From assembly GCA_037721215.1 (NCBI GenBank), contig JBBJNV010000014.1:38626-102625 (forward strand): a stretch of 64,000 nucleotides of DNA. The letters run 5' to 3'. Both the position numbers and the translations under genes were made by a program. A model generated the notes under the pieces. The model did not search any database and was not told the origin of the DNA. It was given only the letters and a program-made list of their open reading frames with translations. Below, in pieces: positions 25,531-34,575 of the stretch (position 1 is its first letter; every line of letters starts with the position of its first letter). Origin of the DNA: Gemmatimonadaceae bacterium. GTDB taxonomy: Bacteria > Gemmatimonadota > Gemmatimonadetes > Gemmatimonadales > Gemmatimonadaceae.

Positions 25531-28305
25531 CTAACGGCGGCCGCCCTGCCCGTAATAAATGCCATTGAATAAAAACCTGAAGGTGCCGTGGGTCTGTCCG
25601 CGAAAACTCACTTCCGGTCCGTATAGAACTACACTTCCCGCTCCGACCGGTGCCACAACTATCTCCGAAGCACCGTCAAGCACGCTCTGGCCCCACGCCC
25701 AACCGCTTCTCAGCGGCGTGCCGCTGTCGAACCGCGCAACGGTTTTCAACCCTCTTTTCGGTGCGCTGGATGCAAGCCGAAACGCTGGGCTGTTGTCGAA
25801 GTAGACATCGGTGCGCGATGGCATACCCCAGGCGATTGCATTAGTGGTGTCGACGGCAACCTGCAGCACAGATCCCGGCACGTAATAGCGGGCACGTCCC
25901 AGTGCCTTGCCGGCGCTATCGATAACGGCACTCGAAACCGGGAGCTCCAGCGAATACGCGATGTTGGCCGCATCACCGAGTGCGAGGACAGTGCCACCCT
26001 TCTCGAGAAAGGAGCGAATCTGTGGCAACGTTTTCGCGGCCGAGATCCGCCCCATGCGCGAGCGCCACTCAACTGGCACGTCGGCGGGTTGGACCCGTGA
26101 TTCAAACCCGCGCGCCGAATCGCCGGCTGAGAGCGTTGCTCCATCGGGTAGAATGAGAACGTCATACTTCGTATTGAGGTTGCCCGCGTCCAGATCACCC
26201 GCGTACGCAACCTGATATGGAAACTCAAACTGCTCGAGCACAAACCGCGTCCAGCCCGAAGGCATCGACCCGCCGTAGACATCCCACAGTGCGATCCGCG
26301 GCACTCGAAGCTTCGTCATTCCGTCTATGTTGCTGACGCCATTTACGGCCTGAAAAGACACCCCGCGGTCGATGGCAAGCTTGCGAAGAATCGGCATCGT
26401 TGCGGGCCGGGCGCGAACCACGAACGTACCCGCAGCTAGCATTCTGTCACCCACCCGTGTATCAGCGCTGACAGTGAACACATCTTCTCCAGCAGCCAGC
26501 AGACGGTTCACAGCGGCAAAGGCGTCGTTCGTTCCCCTGTCCAGGGTATAGAGCGCTCCAACCCCGTTGGTGCCCGTCCCGATTGACCCGGGTGCGCCCG
26601 CGTCAGCCTGAGCGACGGATCCGCGCGGCACTGGCGCAAACCCTTTCAGCTTCTCGAACGGCCCCGTGAACGGGTCGAGTACCCGGTCGAACTTCACACC
26701 CATCAGGTAAGCCAGGGTCCACCCGGCATTGTCATAGGGAGGAGTGGGAGGTCCGCCCGGATACGGGATGTCATCAGGATGATTCTGCGGCTCGAACATA
26801 TCCATCACGTGAGGACGGAATGCCTGCGCTGTCATCACCACGTACGAGCCCGACGGATAATTCCGGCCCGACACGTTGAACGCGCGCGTAGCGCGATGGA
26901 TCGTGATGCCGTTCTTGACCAGCGCATTCACAAACCGTGAGGCGGTACTGAAATCGGCCTGGTCGGCGGGAATGATGTAACCCCGCGGGTCGCGCGCCGC
27001 CGGGTCCCGGAGAACATTGAGATACTGAGCCGGCGTCGCCTGAACCTTGGCGGTTCGATTTTTTTCCACTGCCTGCTTCACAGCGCTGACGCGGTTTGGC
27101 GTAAGCGTCCATGTGTCGGTGTTGCCCCGGTCGATCGAGTTTCGCCCCATCCGGTAGATGTTGTAGAGAAAATCCTCACGATACTTGGATGCAACATCCA
27201 TCACCGCCCGATTGGCGGAAAGCTCGTAAGCGAGTGACTGGGCGAAATGCCATTTCTGAGGCATGATAGGGAATGGCGTAGCGCCACTCGGCAGCAGCCT
27301 GTCGGGCACGAATGCCACTTCCATCGGCGTCGGATGGCCGATTGTTTCCGTCAGCAGCCCAATCATGTTGTGATAGTAGACGGTCGTACGAAGCCCACCG
27401 TTCCACCAAGTCGAATAATTGGCTCCACCACGCATCGTCGTACCAGGTTTCCCTTCAGCCACGAATCGCCCATGCATTGCTGCGCCTACAAGGTCGATGC
27501 CGACCGGTATCAGCGGGTCGAGATTGTAGTTGAAGGGATCGCGAAAAGGTGGCGCAAACATCACCGTTCCGGCCGGGCCGGTCTGATGATGGTTGTACAT
27601 GATCTGCGGATACCAGGCTCGGAACAGAATGCTGTCCATTGCCTGTGTCTCTGGTTGCGACGCCATGTACGAATCGCGGTTGTTGTCGTGGCCCGCATAT
27701 TTCTGGTACAATCGCGGAACGCCGGCCGTAGATCTCTTGCCAGGCACCGGGTTGCGCATGTACCAATTCGACACGAGGTCCATGCCGTCAGGGTTTGCGG
27801 GAACGGCGAGAAGAATCACGTCCCGAAGAAAGCGTTGCGTTTCGGGATCGTTGCGGCTGACCATTTCGTAGACCCACTGCACCAGCTGCTGCGCGCCGAG
27901 AACCTCGGTGGCGTGCAGCCCGCCGTCAATCCAGACGACCGCCTTCCCTTCCTTCGCCAGGGCGCGTGCCTGAGCGTCGGTCAGCCCCTCAGCCCGTGCG
28001 AGGCGCGCTGAGATCTCCTGATAACGCGCAAGGCGCTTGAAGTTCTCCGGCGCTGTGATGATCGACATCCACATTGGCCGGCCTTCGGCGGTCGTGCCCA
28101 TCTGGACGACTCTCATCCGATCTGATTCACGGTCGAGGCGCTTCCAGTATTCGGCGACCTGAGCGTAGTTCACGAGAAAATAGTCGTCGCCAATGGCGTT
28201 GCCGAACTGCTGTTTCGGAGTGGTGATGCGCGCCTGGGCGTCGACTGCCGGAGCCGTGAAAATAGTGACCGCGGCGATGAGTATCAGCGAAGAACGAATT
28301 TGCAT
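25531..28305 (-). CDS. Secreted M14-family zinc carboxypeptidase
   Basis: 924 residues with an N-terminal signal peptide (SLILIAAVTIFTAPAVDAQA). The carboxypeptidase domain (about 40-400) has KAVVWIDGGLHATEV, with the HxxE zinc motif, a downstream NRDSYM loop and IMYNHHQTGPAG as the likely third-ligand region, and GLLTETIGHPTP for the catalytic Glu region. The long C-terminal half is glutamine amidotransferase-like in secondary structure and is common in this family. It digests peptides outside the cell or in the periplasm. The lipoprotein gene follows on the same strand. Confidence 0.85.
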   Translation of the reverse strand: MQIRSSLILIAAVTIFTAPAVDAQARITTPKQQFGNAIGDDYFLVNYAQVAEYWKRLDRESDRMRVVQMGTTAEGRPMWMSIITAPENFKRLARYQEISARLARAEGLTDAQARALAKEGKAVVWIDGGLHATEVLGAQQLVQWVYEMVSRNDPETQRFLRDVILLAVPANPDGMDLVSNWYMRNPVPGKRSTAGVPRLYQKYAGHDNNRDSYMASQPETQAMDSILFRAWYPQIMYNHHQTGPAGTVMFAPPFRDPFNYNLDPLIPVGIDLVGAAMHGRFVAEGKPGTTMRGGANYSTWWNGGLRTTVYYHNMIGLLTETIGHPTPMEVAFVPDRLLPSGATPFPIMPQKWHFAQSLAYELSANRAVMDVASKYREDFLYNIYRMGRNSIDRGNTDTWTLTPNRVSAVKQAVEKNRTAKVQATPAQYLNVLRDPAARDPRGYIIPADQADFSTASRFVNALVKNGITIHRATRAFNVSGRNYPSGSYVVMTAQAFRPHVMDMFEPQNHPDDIPYPGGPPTPPYDNAGWTLAYLMGVKFDRVLDPFTGPFEKLKGFAPVPRGSVAQADAGAPGSIGTGTNGVGALYTLDRGTNDAFAAVNRLLAAGEDVFTVSADTRVGDRMLAAGTFVVRARPATMPILRKLAIDRGVSFQAVNGVSNIDGMTKLRVPRIALWDVYGGSMPSGWTRFVLEQFEFPYQVAYAGDLDAGNLNTKYDVLILPDGATLSAGDSARGFESRVQPADVPVEWRSRMGRISAAKTLPQIRSFLEKGGTVLALGDAANIAYSLELPVSSAVIDSAGKALGRARYYVPGSVLQVAVDTTNAIAWGMPSRTDVYFDNSPAFRLASSAPKRGLKTVARFDSGTPLRSGWAWGQSVLDGASEIVVAPVGAGSVVLYGPEVSFRGQTHGTFRFLFNGIYYGQGGRR

Positions 28306-28350
28306 CTTTAGGGGGTCCGGGAACGATAAGCTGTGAGTCTGATATGGAAT

Positions 28351-29268
28351 TTACCTTTCCCGCATCCGCTCTGCTTTGCGCGGAACGGAGGTGCCGATTG
28401 CGACCAGGACAACTCCGGCGAGAATCACTGCACCGCCCGCAAGCGTCACTCCCGACGGGACCTGCGCGATCCCCGGAAGCAGTGCTGCAATGAGCGTTGC
28501 TCCGATCGGCTCGCCAAGCACGACAAGGTTCACCACGTATGCGGGTAGATACTTGAGCGCCCAGTTCATTCCGGTATGGCCCAGCAGCATGGGGCCAACC
28601 GCAAGAGCGGCGAAGATTGAGAGCTCACGTGGGGGCTGGGGAGCCAGCTCCACCCCGTTTGCGATTGCCAGGATGACGAGAACGACCGCGCAGGCGGAGT
28701 AAGCAAGCCCAACGTAAGCCCATAGACCATAGCGTAAGCGAAGGTGCCGCCCAACGCTGTAATAGATGCCGGCAGTAATCGCTGCCGACAGCGCCAGCAG
28801 ATTTCCAAACATCGCCCGATCGCCGCTGACGCTTCCGGCAGAATCGAAATCAGGTGCGGCGACGATCAATGCGCCGGAGATTGCTACCGCGATTCCCAGA
28901 ATCTGCCGCCGCGTTGGCGCATCGCGGAGAAAGACCGCGGAGATTGCCACGATGACCGCGGGTTGCAGACTCACCAGCGTGACGGAAGCAGCAATCGTGG
29001 TAAGATGGATCGAAGCGTTCCATGCCCAGAAATGGAACGCCAGCGCGACGCCTGAAAGAATCGCAAAGGCAGAATCTCTCAGCGAAAGACTCTGCCACTG
29101 TCTCCACTCCCCGCTCCACGCGAGTGCAATCGCCACGATCACGAGCGAAAAACACAGGCGCCAGACTGCGATTGCAAGCGGGTTTGCGGCGGACAGATGG
29201 ACGAGCGGACCCGCGAAGGAAATACCGAGCAGCGAAACGGCCAGTATCCAGCCGGGAGAGATGCCCAC
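28351..29268 (-). CDS. EamA/DMT-family transporter
   Basis: 305 residues forming ten hydrophobic segments in two EamA repeats: repeat 1 includes AANPLAIAVWRLCFSLVIVA and LAFHFWAWNASIHLTTIAAS, and repeat 2 includes LGHTGMNWALKYLPAYVVNL and LGEPIGATLIAALL. DMT members export amino acids, nucleosides or drugs. The substrate cannot be predicted. The start is GTG 29268. It is read after the SLT gene on the minus strand, 54 bases apart. Confidence 0.88.
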   Translation of the reverse strand: MGISPGWILAVSLLGISFAGPLVHLSAANPLAIAVWRLCFSLVIVAIALAWSGEWRQWQSLSLRDSAFAILSGVALAFHFWAWNASIHLTTIAASVTLVSLQPAVIVAISAVFLRDAPTRRQILGIAVAISGALIVAAPDFDSAGSVSGDRAMFGNLLALSAAITAGIYYSVGRHLRLRYGLWAYVGLAYSACAVVLVILAIANGVELAPQPPRELSIFAALAVGPMLLGHTGMNWALKYLPAYVVNLVVLGEPIGATLIAALLPGIAQVPSGVTLAGGAVILAGVVLVAIGTSVPRKAERMRER

Positions 29269-29322
29269 TTTCGATCTGCCGGCAGCCCTACCCAGCGAAG
29301 CGTCGCCGGCCTGCAGAACCTT

Positions 29323-30048
29323 CTAGCCTTCGGGTGGCGTGTCGATGGCCATCATCTGAAGAGCAGTCCGCGTGGTCGCCTTCATGACCTTTCCTGAATA
29401 GGCCGCGCAGCCCGGAGTGTTTCTCCCGCGCACACAACCGTTGTACCGTTGAAGCGCAGTGCGCAGATTGGGCGCTCGTTTGATGTTATCCGCTAGAACA
29501 CTCACGCCATGGCATATGTTGGCCTCGATATCATACAGATCGGAGGAGCCACAACGCCATTTCCCGGCGTGGAAGGGCATTACCTGCATGAGCCCCGCAG
29601 CACCGACGAAGCTGCGGGCGCGGGGGTTCAGGTTATCGGACTCCACGAGCATGACGCCTACGAGCAACGCCGGGTCGATCTTCTTCCTGCGGCCCTCGGA
29701 CACCACCGCCTCCGCGATTCTGTCAGCGACTTCGCCGTTGCGGGTGTAGCGGCGCAGTACCTGCCCGATCCGGAACGCGTCAGCGCTGGGCAGCGGCGCT
29801 CTGATCACAGCGCCCGGGAGCCTCAGCAGCTCGGCAGGCCGCTTGAAGGCAGGATGGGACTGGTTGATCGTCCAGACGGTGCCGGCGGCAAGGAGCACGC
29901 TGAGGCCTGTTCCGTGAACGGCCGCAGCGAGGTACCGGCGCCAGCGCGGGCGATATAGCTGCTCGACCTGAGCGCGGTCATTCACCGACCGCAGGCTGGT
30001 TCTGACTGGCTTGATGCGCGACAAACCGTAATTACGCCGCTGAATCAA
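29323..30048 (-). CDS. Lytic transglycosylase (first of two tandem paralogues)
   Basis: 241 residues. A membrane anchor (GTGLSVLLAAGTVWTINQS) precedes an SLT domain: LLVGVMLVESDNLNPRARS holds the catalytic Glu, GAAGLMQVMPFHAGKW is the lysozyme-fold core, and LQRYNGCVRG the final motif. It cleaves the MurNAc-GlcNAc bond in peptidoglycan to give 1,6-anhydro products, in the periplasm. It has about 155 bases between it and its paralogue upstream (30204-30941), which has the same length, anchor and Cys-rich tail (CVRGxNTxxC), so a duplication is clear. Confidence 0.88.
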   Translation of the reverse strand: MIQRRNYGLSRIKPVRTSLRSVNDRAQVEQLYRPRWRRYLAAAVHGTGLSVLLAAGTVWTINQSHPAFKRPAELLRLPGAVIRAPLPSADAFRIGQVLRRYTRNGEVADRIAEAVVSEGRRKKIDPALLVGVMLVESDNLNPRARSFVGAAGLMQVMPFHAGKWRCGSSDLYDIEANICHGVSVLADNIKRAPNLRTALQRYNGCVRGRNTPGCAAYSGKVMKATTRTALQMMAIDTPPEG

Positions 30049-30203
30049 TGATGCCTCCGGTTGTCGTCAGAAGGTGGCCTAAAGACGCCGTGGATGGCCC
30101 CATCTGGTGCGGAGGGCCGGGCGAACCAACTCTGGAGAGTAACGCCTCCGGGCGAGGGGAGCAAGGTGACTGCCCGCTTCGTCTGCCCCTCAGCCTGAGC
30201 CTC

Positions 30204-30941
30204 TTATTCGACTGGTGCGTTAAACGTGGCGCTCAGCATCTGCGACGCAGCCTTGTCAGCGTACCTCAGCACCTTCCCCGAATATGTATGACAGTTCTTC
30301 GTATTCGTCCCCCGCACGCAGCCGTTGTAGCGCAACAACGCCTTCTCGAGGTTCGGCGCCTTTTTTATATACTGCGCGAGAATACTCGTGCCGTAGCAGA
30401 TGTTCGAATCGACATCCACCAGATCGGTGGAAGGACAATCCTTCCACTTTCCAGCGTGAAACGGCATGATTTGCATGATTCCACGGGCACTCACGTTGCT
30501 TCGCGCCGTAGGATCGAGCTTGGCATTTTCGGCGATAAGCAGGCCCACGAGCAGCGCCGGATCCAGGTCGCGTTTCCCGCCCTCGCGGACCAGGGCGGCG
30601 GCGATCCGGTCGGCGCGAGTGGTATCCTTCGTGTATCTGCGTAAAACGCTGCTGACGCGAAAAACCTGTTCGCCGACGGGTACAGCCTGAACGATGCTGG
30701 CAGGCAACTGGAGGAGCTCGCCGGGCCTGGCGTACTTCGTCTTCTGATTATTGAGAGTCCAGATCGTTCCTCCTGCAAGCAGGAGACTGGCGCCGACGGC
30801 GTGGAACACAGTTTTCGCGGCGCGCTGCCACCTAGACAGCGGAGGCCGTTCGACGCTTCGGCGGCGGACATTGGTGAACTCATTGCCCCCAACATTGCGT
30901 CGGTCTTCCGGGACCTGACTGCCGGCGTCGTACTGGGTCAT
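30204..30941 (-). CDS. Lytic transglycosylase (second tandem paralogue)
   Basis: 245 residues, same plan as the neighbour: anchor AVGASLLLAGGTIWTLNNQK, catalytic segment LLVGLLIAENAKLDPTARS, core ARGIMQIMPFHAGKW, and LLRYNGCVRGTNTKNC. Both keep the catalytic Glu and Cys pair, so both are probably active murein lytic enzymes. The pair may have divided roles, or the copies differ in regulation; the region 30942-31117 is a shared divergent promoter with the LysM gene. Confidence 0.88.
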   Translation of the reverse strand: MTQYDAGSQVPEDRRNVGGNEFTNVRRRSVERPPLSRWQRAAKTVFHAVGASLLLAGGTIWTLNNQKTKYARPGELLQLPASIVQAVPVGEQVFRVSSVLRRYTKDTTRADRIAAALVREGGKRDLDPALLVGLLIAENAKLDPTARSNVSARGIMQIMPFHAGKWKDCPSTDLVDVDSNICYGTSILAQYIKKAPNLEKALLRYNGCVRGTNTKNCHTYSGKVLRYADKAASQMLSATFNAPVE

Positions 30942-31117
30942 CGAGCTCCTGGAAGATTTGCCTGACCGCTACTCTGCACCGTGGATGCCAGAGCCCGGTA
31001 TGGAGATTGCGCGTATTGCAACGAATATGCTACCCCATAAATGACTGTCGTTTCCCTTGACTATATCTCAAAGAGCATATTTGTGATAGCCCCTGAAATC
31101 ATGTGGACTGAAGCGAA

Positions 31118-31921
31118 ATGAAGGAGTCCGAAGGGCTGTACCGACTGTTCCGATTCCTGAAACGCTCGGCGATAGGGGCAGTCGTTATTGCGGCGGTGCT
31201 GGCTGTCTTCGGTTACGCCATTTACACTCGCAGCGTCGATCCACGCGGAGCGTGGACCATCGCATCCCGTGAGCTGAACGGAGGAATGCTGCATTTCGGT
31301 GAACGCGTCGAAAGGTATGCCAAAGCGTACCACCGGCGGCCGGCGGACTACTATCGGGCCAGCAATGGCCTGCTCGTGGCCACGAACGACCGGGTGATAT
31401 TCATCGGCGTATCTCCTACCGACAAACTCGCCAGCGATGATGCACCGGCGACAATCCTGCAGTTCGAGTATGCGAACGACACGCTGCTGTCGATGGACAG
31501 GCAACGGCTGTACGGCCTCACGGCGAAGGGCGTTGTGATCGCGCATGGTAACAGCAAGGCAGGCAACTTTGCTGCCGCCAAGGGAGCCGAGGGGGCACTG
31601 GACAGTCTGATCGATCACGTGAACACGCGTATCGTTGCCCAGAAAACCGAAGCCGCTCGCGAGCGGCAGCTGCGCGCAGCCGTCGCAGTGGTCATCGACG
31701 AGCCAATCTACTATGTCGTCAAACGCGGCGATGCCATCTCGACGATCGCAACCCGGTTCGACACCACGCCTGAGCAGATCAGGGCATGGAATAACCTCGT
31801 TGGAGATCGGGTCAGGATTGGACAACAGCTTACGGTGAAGCCGAAGGGGCCGCGGCAGAAGCCACCCCCCGCCCCTGCCGCAACCCCAGGCGCCGCTCGC
31901 GCATCAAGGGATCGGGGATAG
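31118..31921 (+). CDS. LysM-domain membrane-anchored protein
   Basis: 267 residues: an N-terminal cytoplasmic stub, one membrane helix (AIGAVVIAAVLAVFGYAI), a periplasmic region with no recognised fold (about 45-190), and a C-terminal LysM domain (YYVVKRGDAISTIATRFDTT through VGDRVRIGQQLTV) for peptidoglycan binding, then a proline-rich tail. It faces the lytic transglycosylases divergently, which fits a cell-wall role. GAAATG at 31118 is the start, with weak spacing. Confidence 0.75.
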   Translation: MKESEGLYRLFRFLKRSAIGAVVIAAVLAVFGYAIYTRSVDPRGAWTIASRELNGGMLHFGERVERYAKAYHRRPADYYRASNGLLVATNDRVIFIGVSPTDKLASDDAPATILQFEYANDTLLSMDRQRLYGLTAKGVVIAHGNSKAGNFAAAKGAEGALDSLIDHVNTRIVAQKTEAARERQLRAAVAVVIDEPIYYVVKRGDAISTIATRFDTTPEQIRAWNNLVGDRVRIGQQLTVKPKGPRQKPPPAPAATPGAARASRDRG

Positions 31922-31927
31922 AGTCAG

Positions 31928-32620
31928 CTACGCCTCCAGGCGGTAGCCTGCCTTCCAGACCGTCAAAATATGGCGCGGCGATGATGGGTCGTCTTCGAGC
32001 TTTCGGCGAAGCTCGGCAATGTGGATATCCACCGTGCGGGTCATCACTTCAGCCTGGTGACCCCAGACTTCCTTCAGCAGATGAAGGCGGCTTACAACGG
32101 CGCCGCGCCGTCTGACCAGTGACAACAGGAGGTCGAACTCCTTGGGCGTAAGAGCAATCTCGAGGTCAGATTTTCTGACAGTCCGCGAGAGAGTGTTGAT
32201 GGAGACCGTGCCGAACTCCTCGATGGCGGGGTCGCCGTCCCGCTGATCAACGACCCTGGCGCGCCGGAGTATTGCCTCTACGCGCGCCATCAACTCGGAC
32301 AGACTGAACGGTTTCGTCACATAATCATCTGCGCCCAGACGGAACCCGAATACCTTGTCGGCTTCTTCCCCACGAGCGGTCAGGATGAGCACCGGAACGT
32401 CCTTCCCGTGATTTCTCAACTGTTTGAGAATGGTGTACCCGTCCATGGTCGGCAGCATCACGTCGAGCACGACCAGGTCAGCGTCCCCGGATATCGCCAT
32501 CTCGAACCCGCGTAACCCATCCGTGGCGCTCTCCACCTCGTAACCTTCGGCCTCCAGACTCCGCGTGAAGCCAAAGGCAAGGTTTTCGTTGTCTTCTATC
32601 AGGAGGACCTTGCTCACCAA
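31928..32620 (-). CDS. OmpR-family response regulator
   Basis: 230 residues. The receiver has acidic LLIEDNE, phosphoacceptor Asp in DLVVLDVMLPTMDGY, the Thr switch in VLILTARGEEADK, and Lys in YVTKPFSLSEL. The OmpR winged helix follows: ALTPKEFDLLLSLVRRRG, VVSRLHLLKEVWG, RTVDIHIAELRRKL and WKAGYRLEA. It binds DNA as a dimer when phosphorylated. Its start overlaps the kinase stop by seven bases. The cognate kinase gene is broken, so the input may be lost. Confidence 0.93.
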   Translation of the reverse strand: MVSKVLLIEDNENLAFGFTRSLEAEGYEVESATDGLRGFEMAISGDADLVVLDVMLPTMDGYTILKQLRNHGKDVPVLILTARGEEADKVFGFRLGADDYVTKPFSLSELMARVEAILRRARVVDQRDGDPAIEEFGTVSINTLSRTVRKSDLEIALTPKEFDLLLSLVRRRGAVVSRLHLLKEVWGHQAEVMTRTVDIHIAELRRKLEDDPSSPRHILTVWKAGYRLEA

Positions 32621-34372
32621 TTCGCTCCTGCGACCGTACGATCGCCCACCGATTGCCTGCCGACAGCGGCGTCGCCGGCCTCTCGCGGAAATTCAACCAT
32701 AAACCTTGCTCCTCCTCCGGGAGCGTCCTCCACCCATGCATTTCCCGAGTGCAGCTGCACGAGCTCGCTCACGATAGACAATCCGATTCCGCTGCCCCCG
32801 GCCGCGGACTCAGCTTCCCGCCCAAGCCGAAAGTAGGGATCCCAGATCTTCTCCCTTGCGTCACGTGGAACTCCCGGGCCTTCGTCCGATACGGCGATGG
32901 TCACCCGCTGGTCAGTGCCCGATAGCTCGACAGAAACCGTCTGGCCGACAGGACCATATTTCACCGCGTTGTCGAGCAGGTTGAGCACTATCTGGCGCAG
33001 CGCCCGCGGGTCAACACGCGCCAGGTACCCCGTTGCGATCCTCGACTCCAGCTTCGCGCGGCGCGCGCGGGCAAGCGGTACGAATGCATCGATGGCAGCC
33101 TCCACCTCGCGATTCATTGCAACCGGTTCCGCAACTACACGGCTTCCGCCATGCTCGGCACGGGCAAAGGAGAGCACATTCTCGACGAGGTAAGTAAGAC
33201 GCTGCGCCTCTTCGTCGATAATCCCGATCGACCGGTCGCGTTCCTCTTTCGAACGAAGTTTTCCATCGCGGATGAGCTCGGCAAAGAGCCGGATCTGCCC
33301 CAGGGGCGTCCGGAGTTCATGAGATACTCCCGAGACAAAGTCGACCCGAAGCTGGGCAAGTTGCTGCTGGCGCCGCAACTGCAGCACCGCTGCCACGATC
33401 AACCCGACCGTCAATGCAAACAAAATACCGAGGGTTGGAAGGCGCGACCTGGGAAGTCCCCCCAACACCAGCTGAGGAGCAATGTCGGAGCGCAGCGGCA
33501 CGGCAAAGCCGCATCCGGCCGAAACGCTCATCCAGGGAATCGACGGCAGTGGAAGATGACGGGAATACATCGGTCGCCGACTGGAATACGTTGCCACCCA
33601 CTGGCGCCATAGCGCTGACCGTCAGGACTGAATCGCGCGCGATACCACGCAGCAGCGAAGGTGGCAGCAGCGTGCTCCGGTCGAGAACCTGGCGGAACAA
33701 CGGCTGCACGAAAGAGCGGGCGTCGGTCTCGAAGCCGTAAGTAAGGAGGGGACTACCGTCGTAATCCCGCGAGACAACGTAGCATACGATGCGCAGGCGG
33801 CCCTCGATACTGTCGATGCTCGCTACGTAGGAATCGTTCGTGATGATGATGCCGAGCAGTGTCGCCGGACTGCGGTCTGCGGATCCGAATGCCTGCGTCC
33901 TGATGGGCGGTGTTTCGAACCGCCGCGGCTAACTCGCGAAGGTGTCGCGCACCCAGCGCAGAACCCGCGCCGATGGCTGTTGGCCCGCGATGGTCATGGC
34001 ACTGTCCCGCCAGTCGAATCGGAAATAGAACCGGACACCGTCGAGATATTTCGCGGGCACCTGAGGCTGACGCGACGCCGCCATGAAGTCGCCGGGGGTC
34101 GGCCACCCGGCGTGATTGGCGGGGTCTACACGCGTGAGCGGAACGATGAAAGTCGATATCATCGCGCTGAGGAATTCGTGTGACGACTGCTGGTTCATCT
34201 GCCACGACGCAAACGCCGCATAGTCATTCAACGCTCGCTCAGCAGCCCGACGATTGGTCCGTGCAGCGGCCTGCGCCTGGTATGCCAGAATTCCACTCAT
34301 CGCCAGCGCCAGCACGAGAAGAACGACCAGCAGTGCCGGGCGCGAGCGATTGGCCGGCGGCCGGCTTCTCAT
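32614..34372 (-). pseudogene. Sensor histidine kinase gene broken by an in-frame stop and a frameshift
   Basis: Starting at 34372, the anchor and periplasmic sensor (LLVVLLVLALAMSGILAYQA and on) run to a TAG at 33929-33931. The same frame continues past the TAG with sensible protein (LLGIIITNDSYVASIDSIEG, then TVSAMAPVGGNVFQSATDVF) until about 33500-33515. There the homology passes to another frame (AVPLRSDIAPQLVLGGLPRS, second membrane helix, HisKA SGVSHELRTPLGQ, HATPase NLLDNAVKYGPVG, GIGLSIVSELV) ending at 32614. So one nonsense codon and one frameshift split an otherwise whole kinase. The 32614-33597 frame could still make the kinase part alone. A sequencing error is also possible. Confidence 0.8.
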
Positions 34373-34456
34373 ACCGCGTTCAACTTGAACCCTGATTCTG
34401 CGATCACTGACTCGACTCTCCGGGCTGCCGGGCTGTTATCTGCGCCGCATACCAAT

Positions 34457-34483
34457 GCGGCGGCGCGATTGACGCGCCGCCGC
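34457..34483. other. Strong GC-rich hairpin, no T-run
   Basis: GCGGCGGCGCG, a five-base loop, and CGCGCCGCCGC form an 11-bp perfect stem. There is no T-run on its 3' side in either direction, so it is not a standard intrinsic terminator. It lies between the BNR gene's 3' end (34576) and the kinase start (34372), both minus strand. Confidence 0.7.
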
Positions 34484-34575
34484 AAAAATCCTGATCCAGT
34501 GAATATAGAATCCGCCCCCGGGTCGGAGCATCAGCAATGGGTCAGTGGCTGGTAAGAAAGCTGTAAAGTCCGCGG

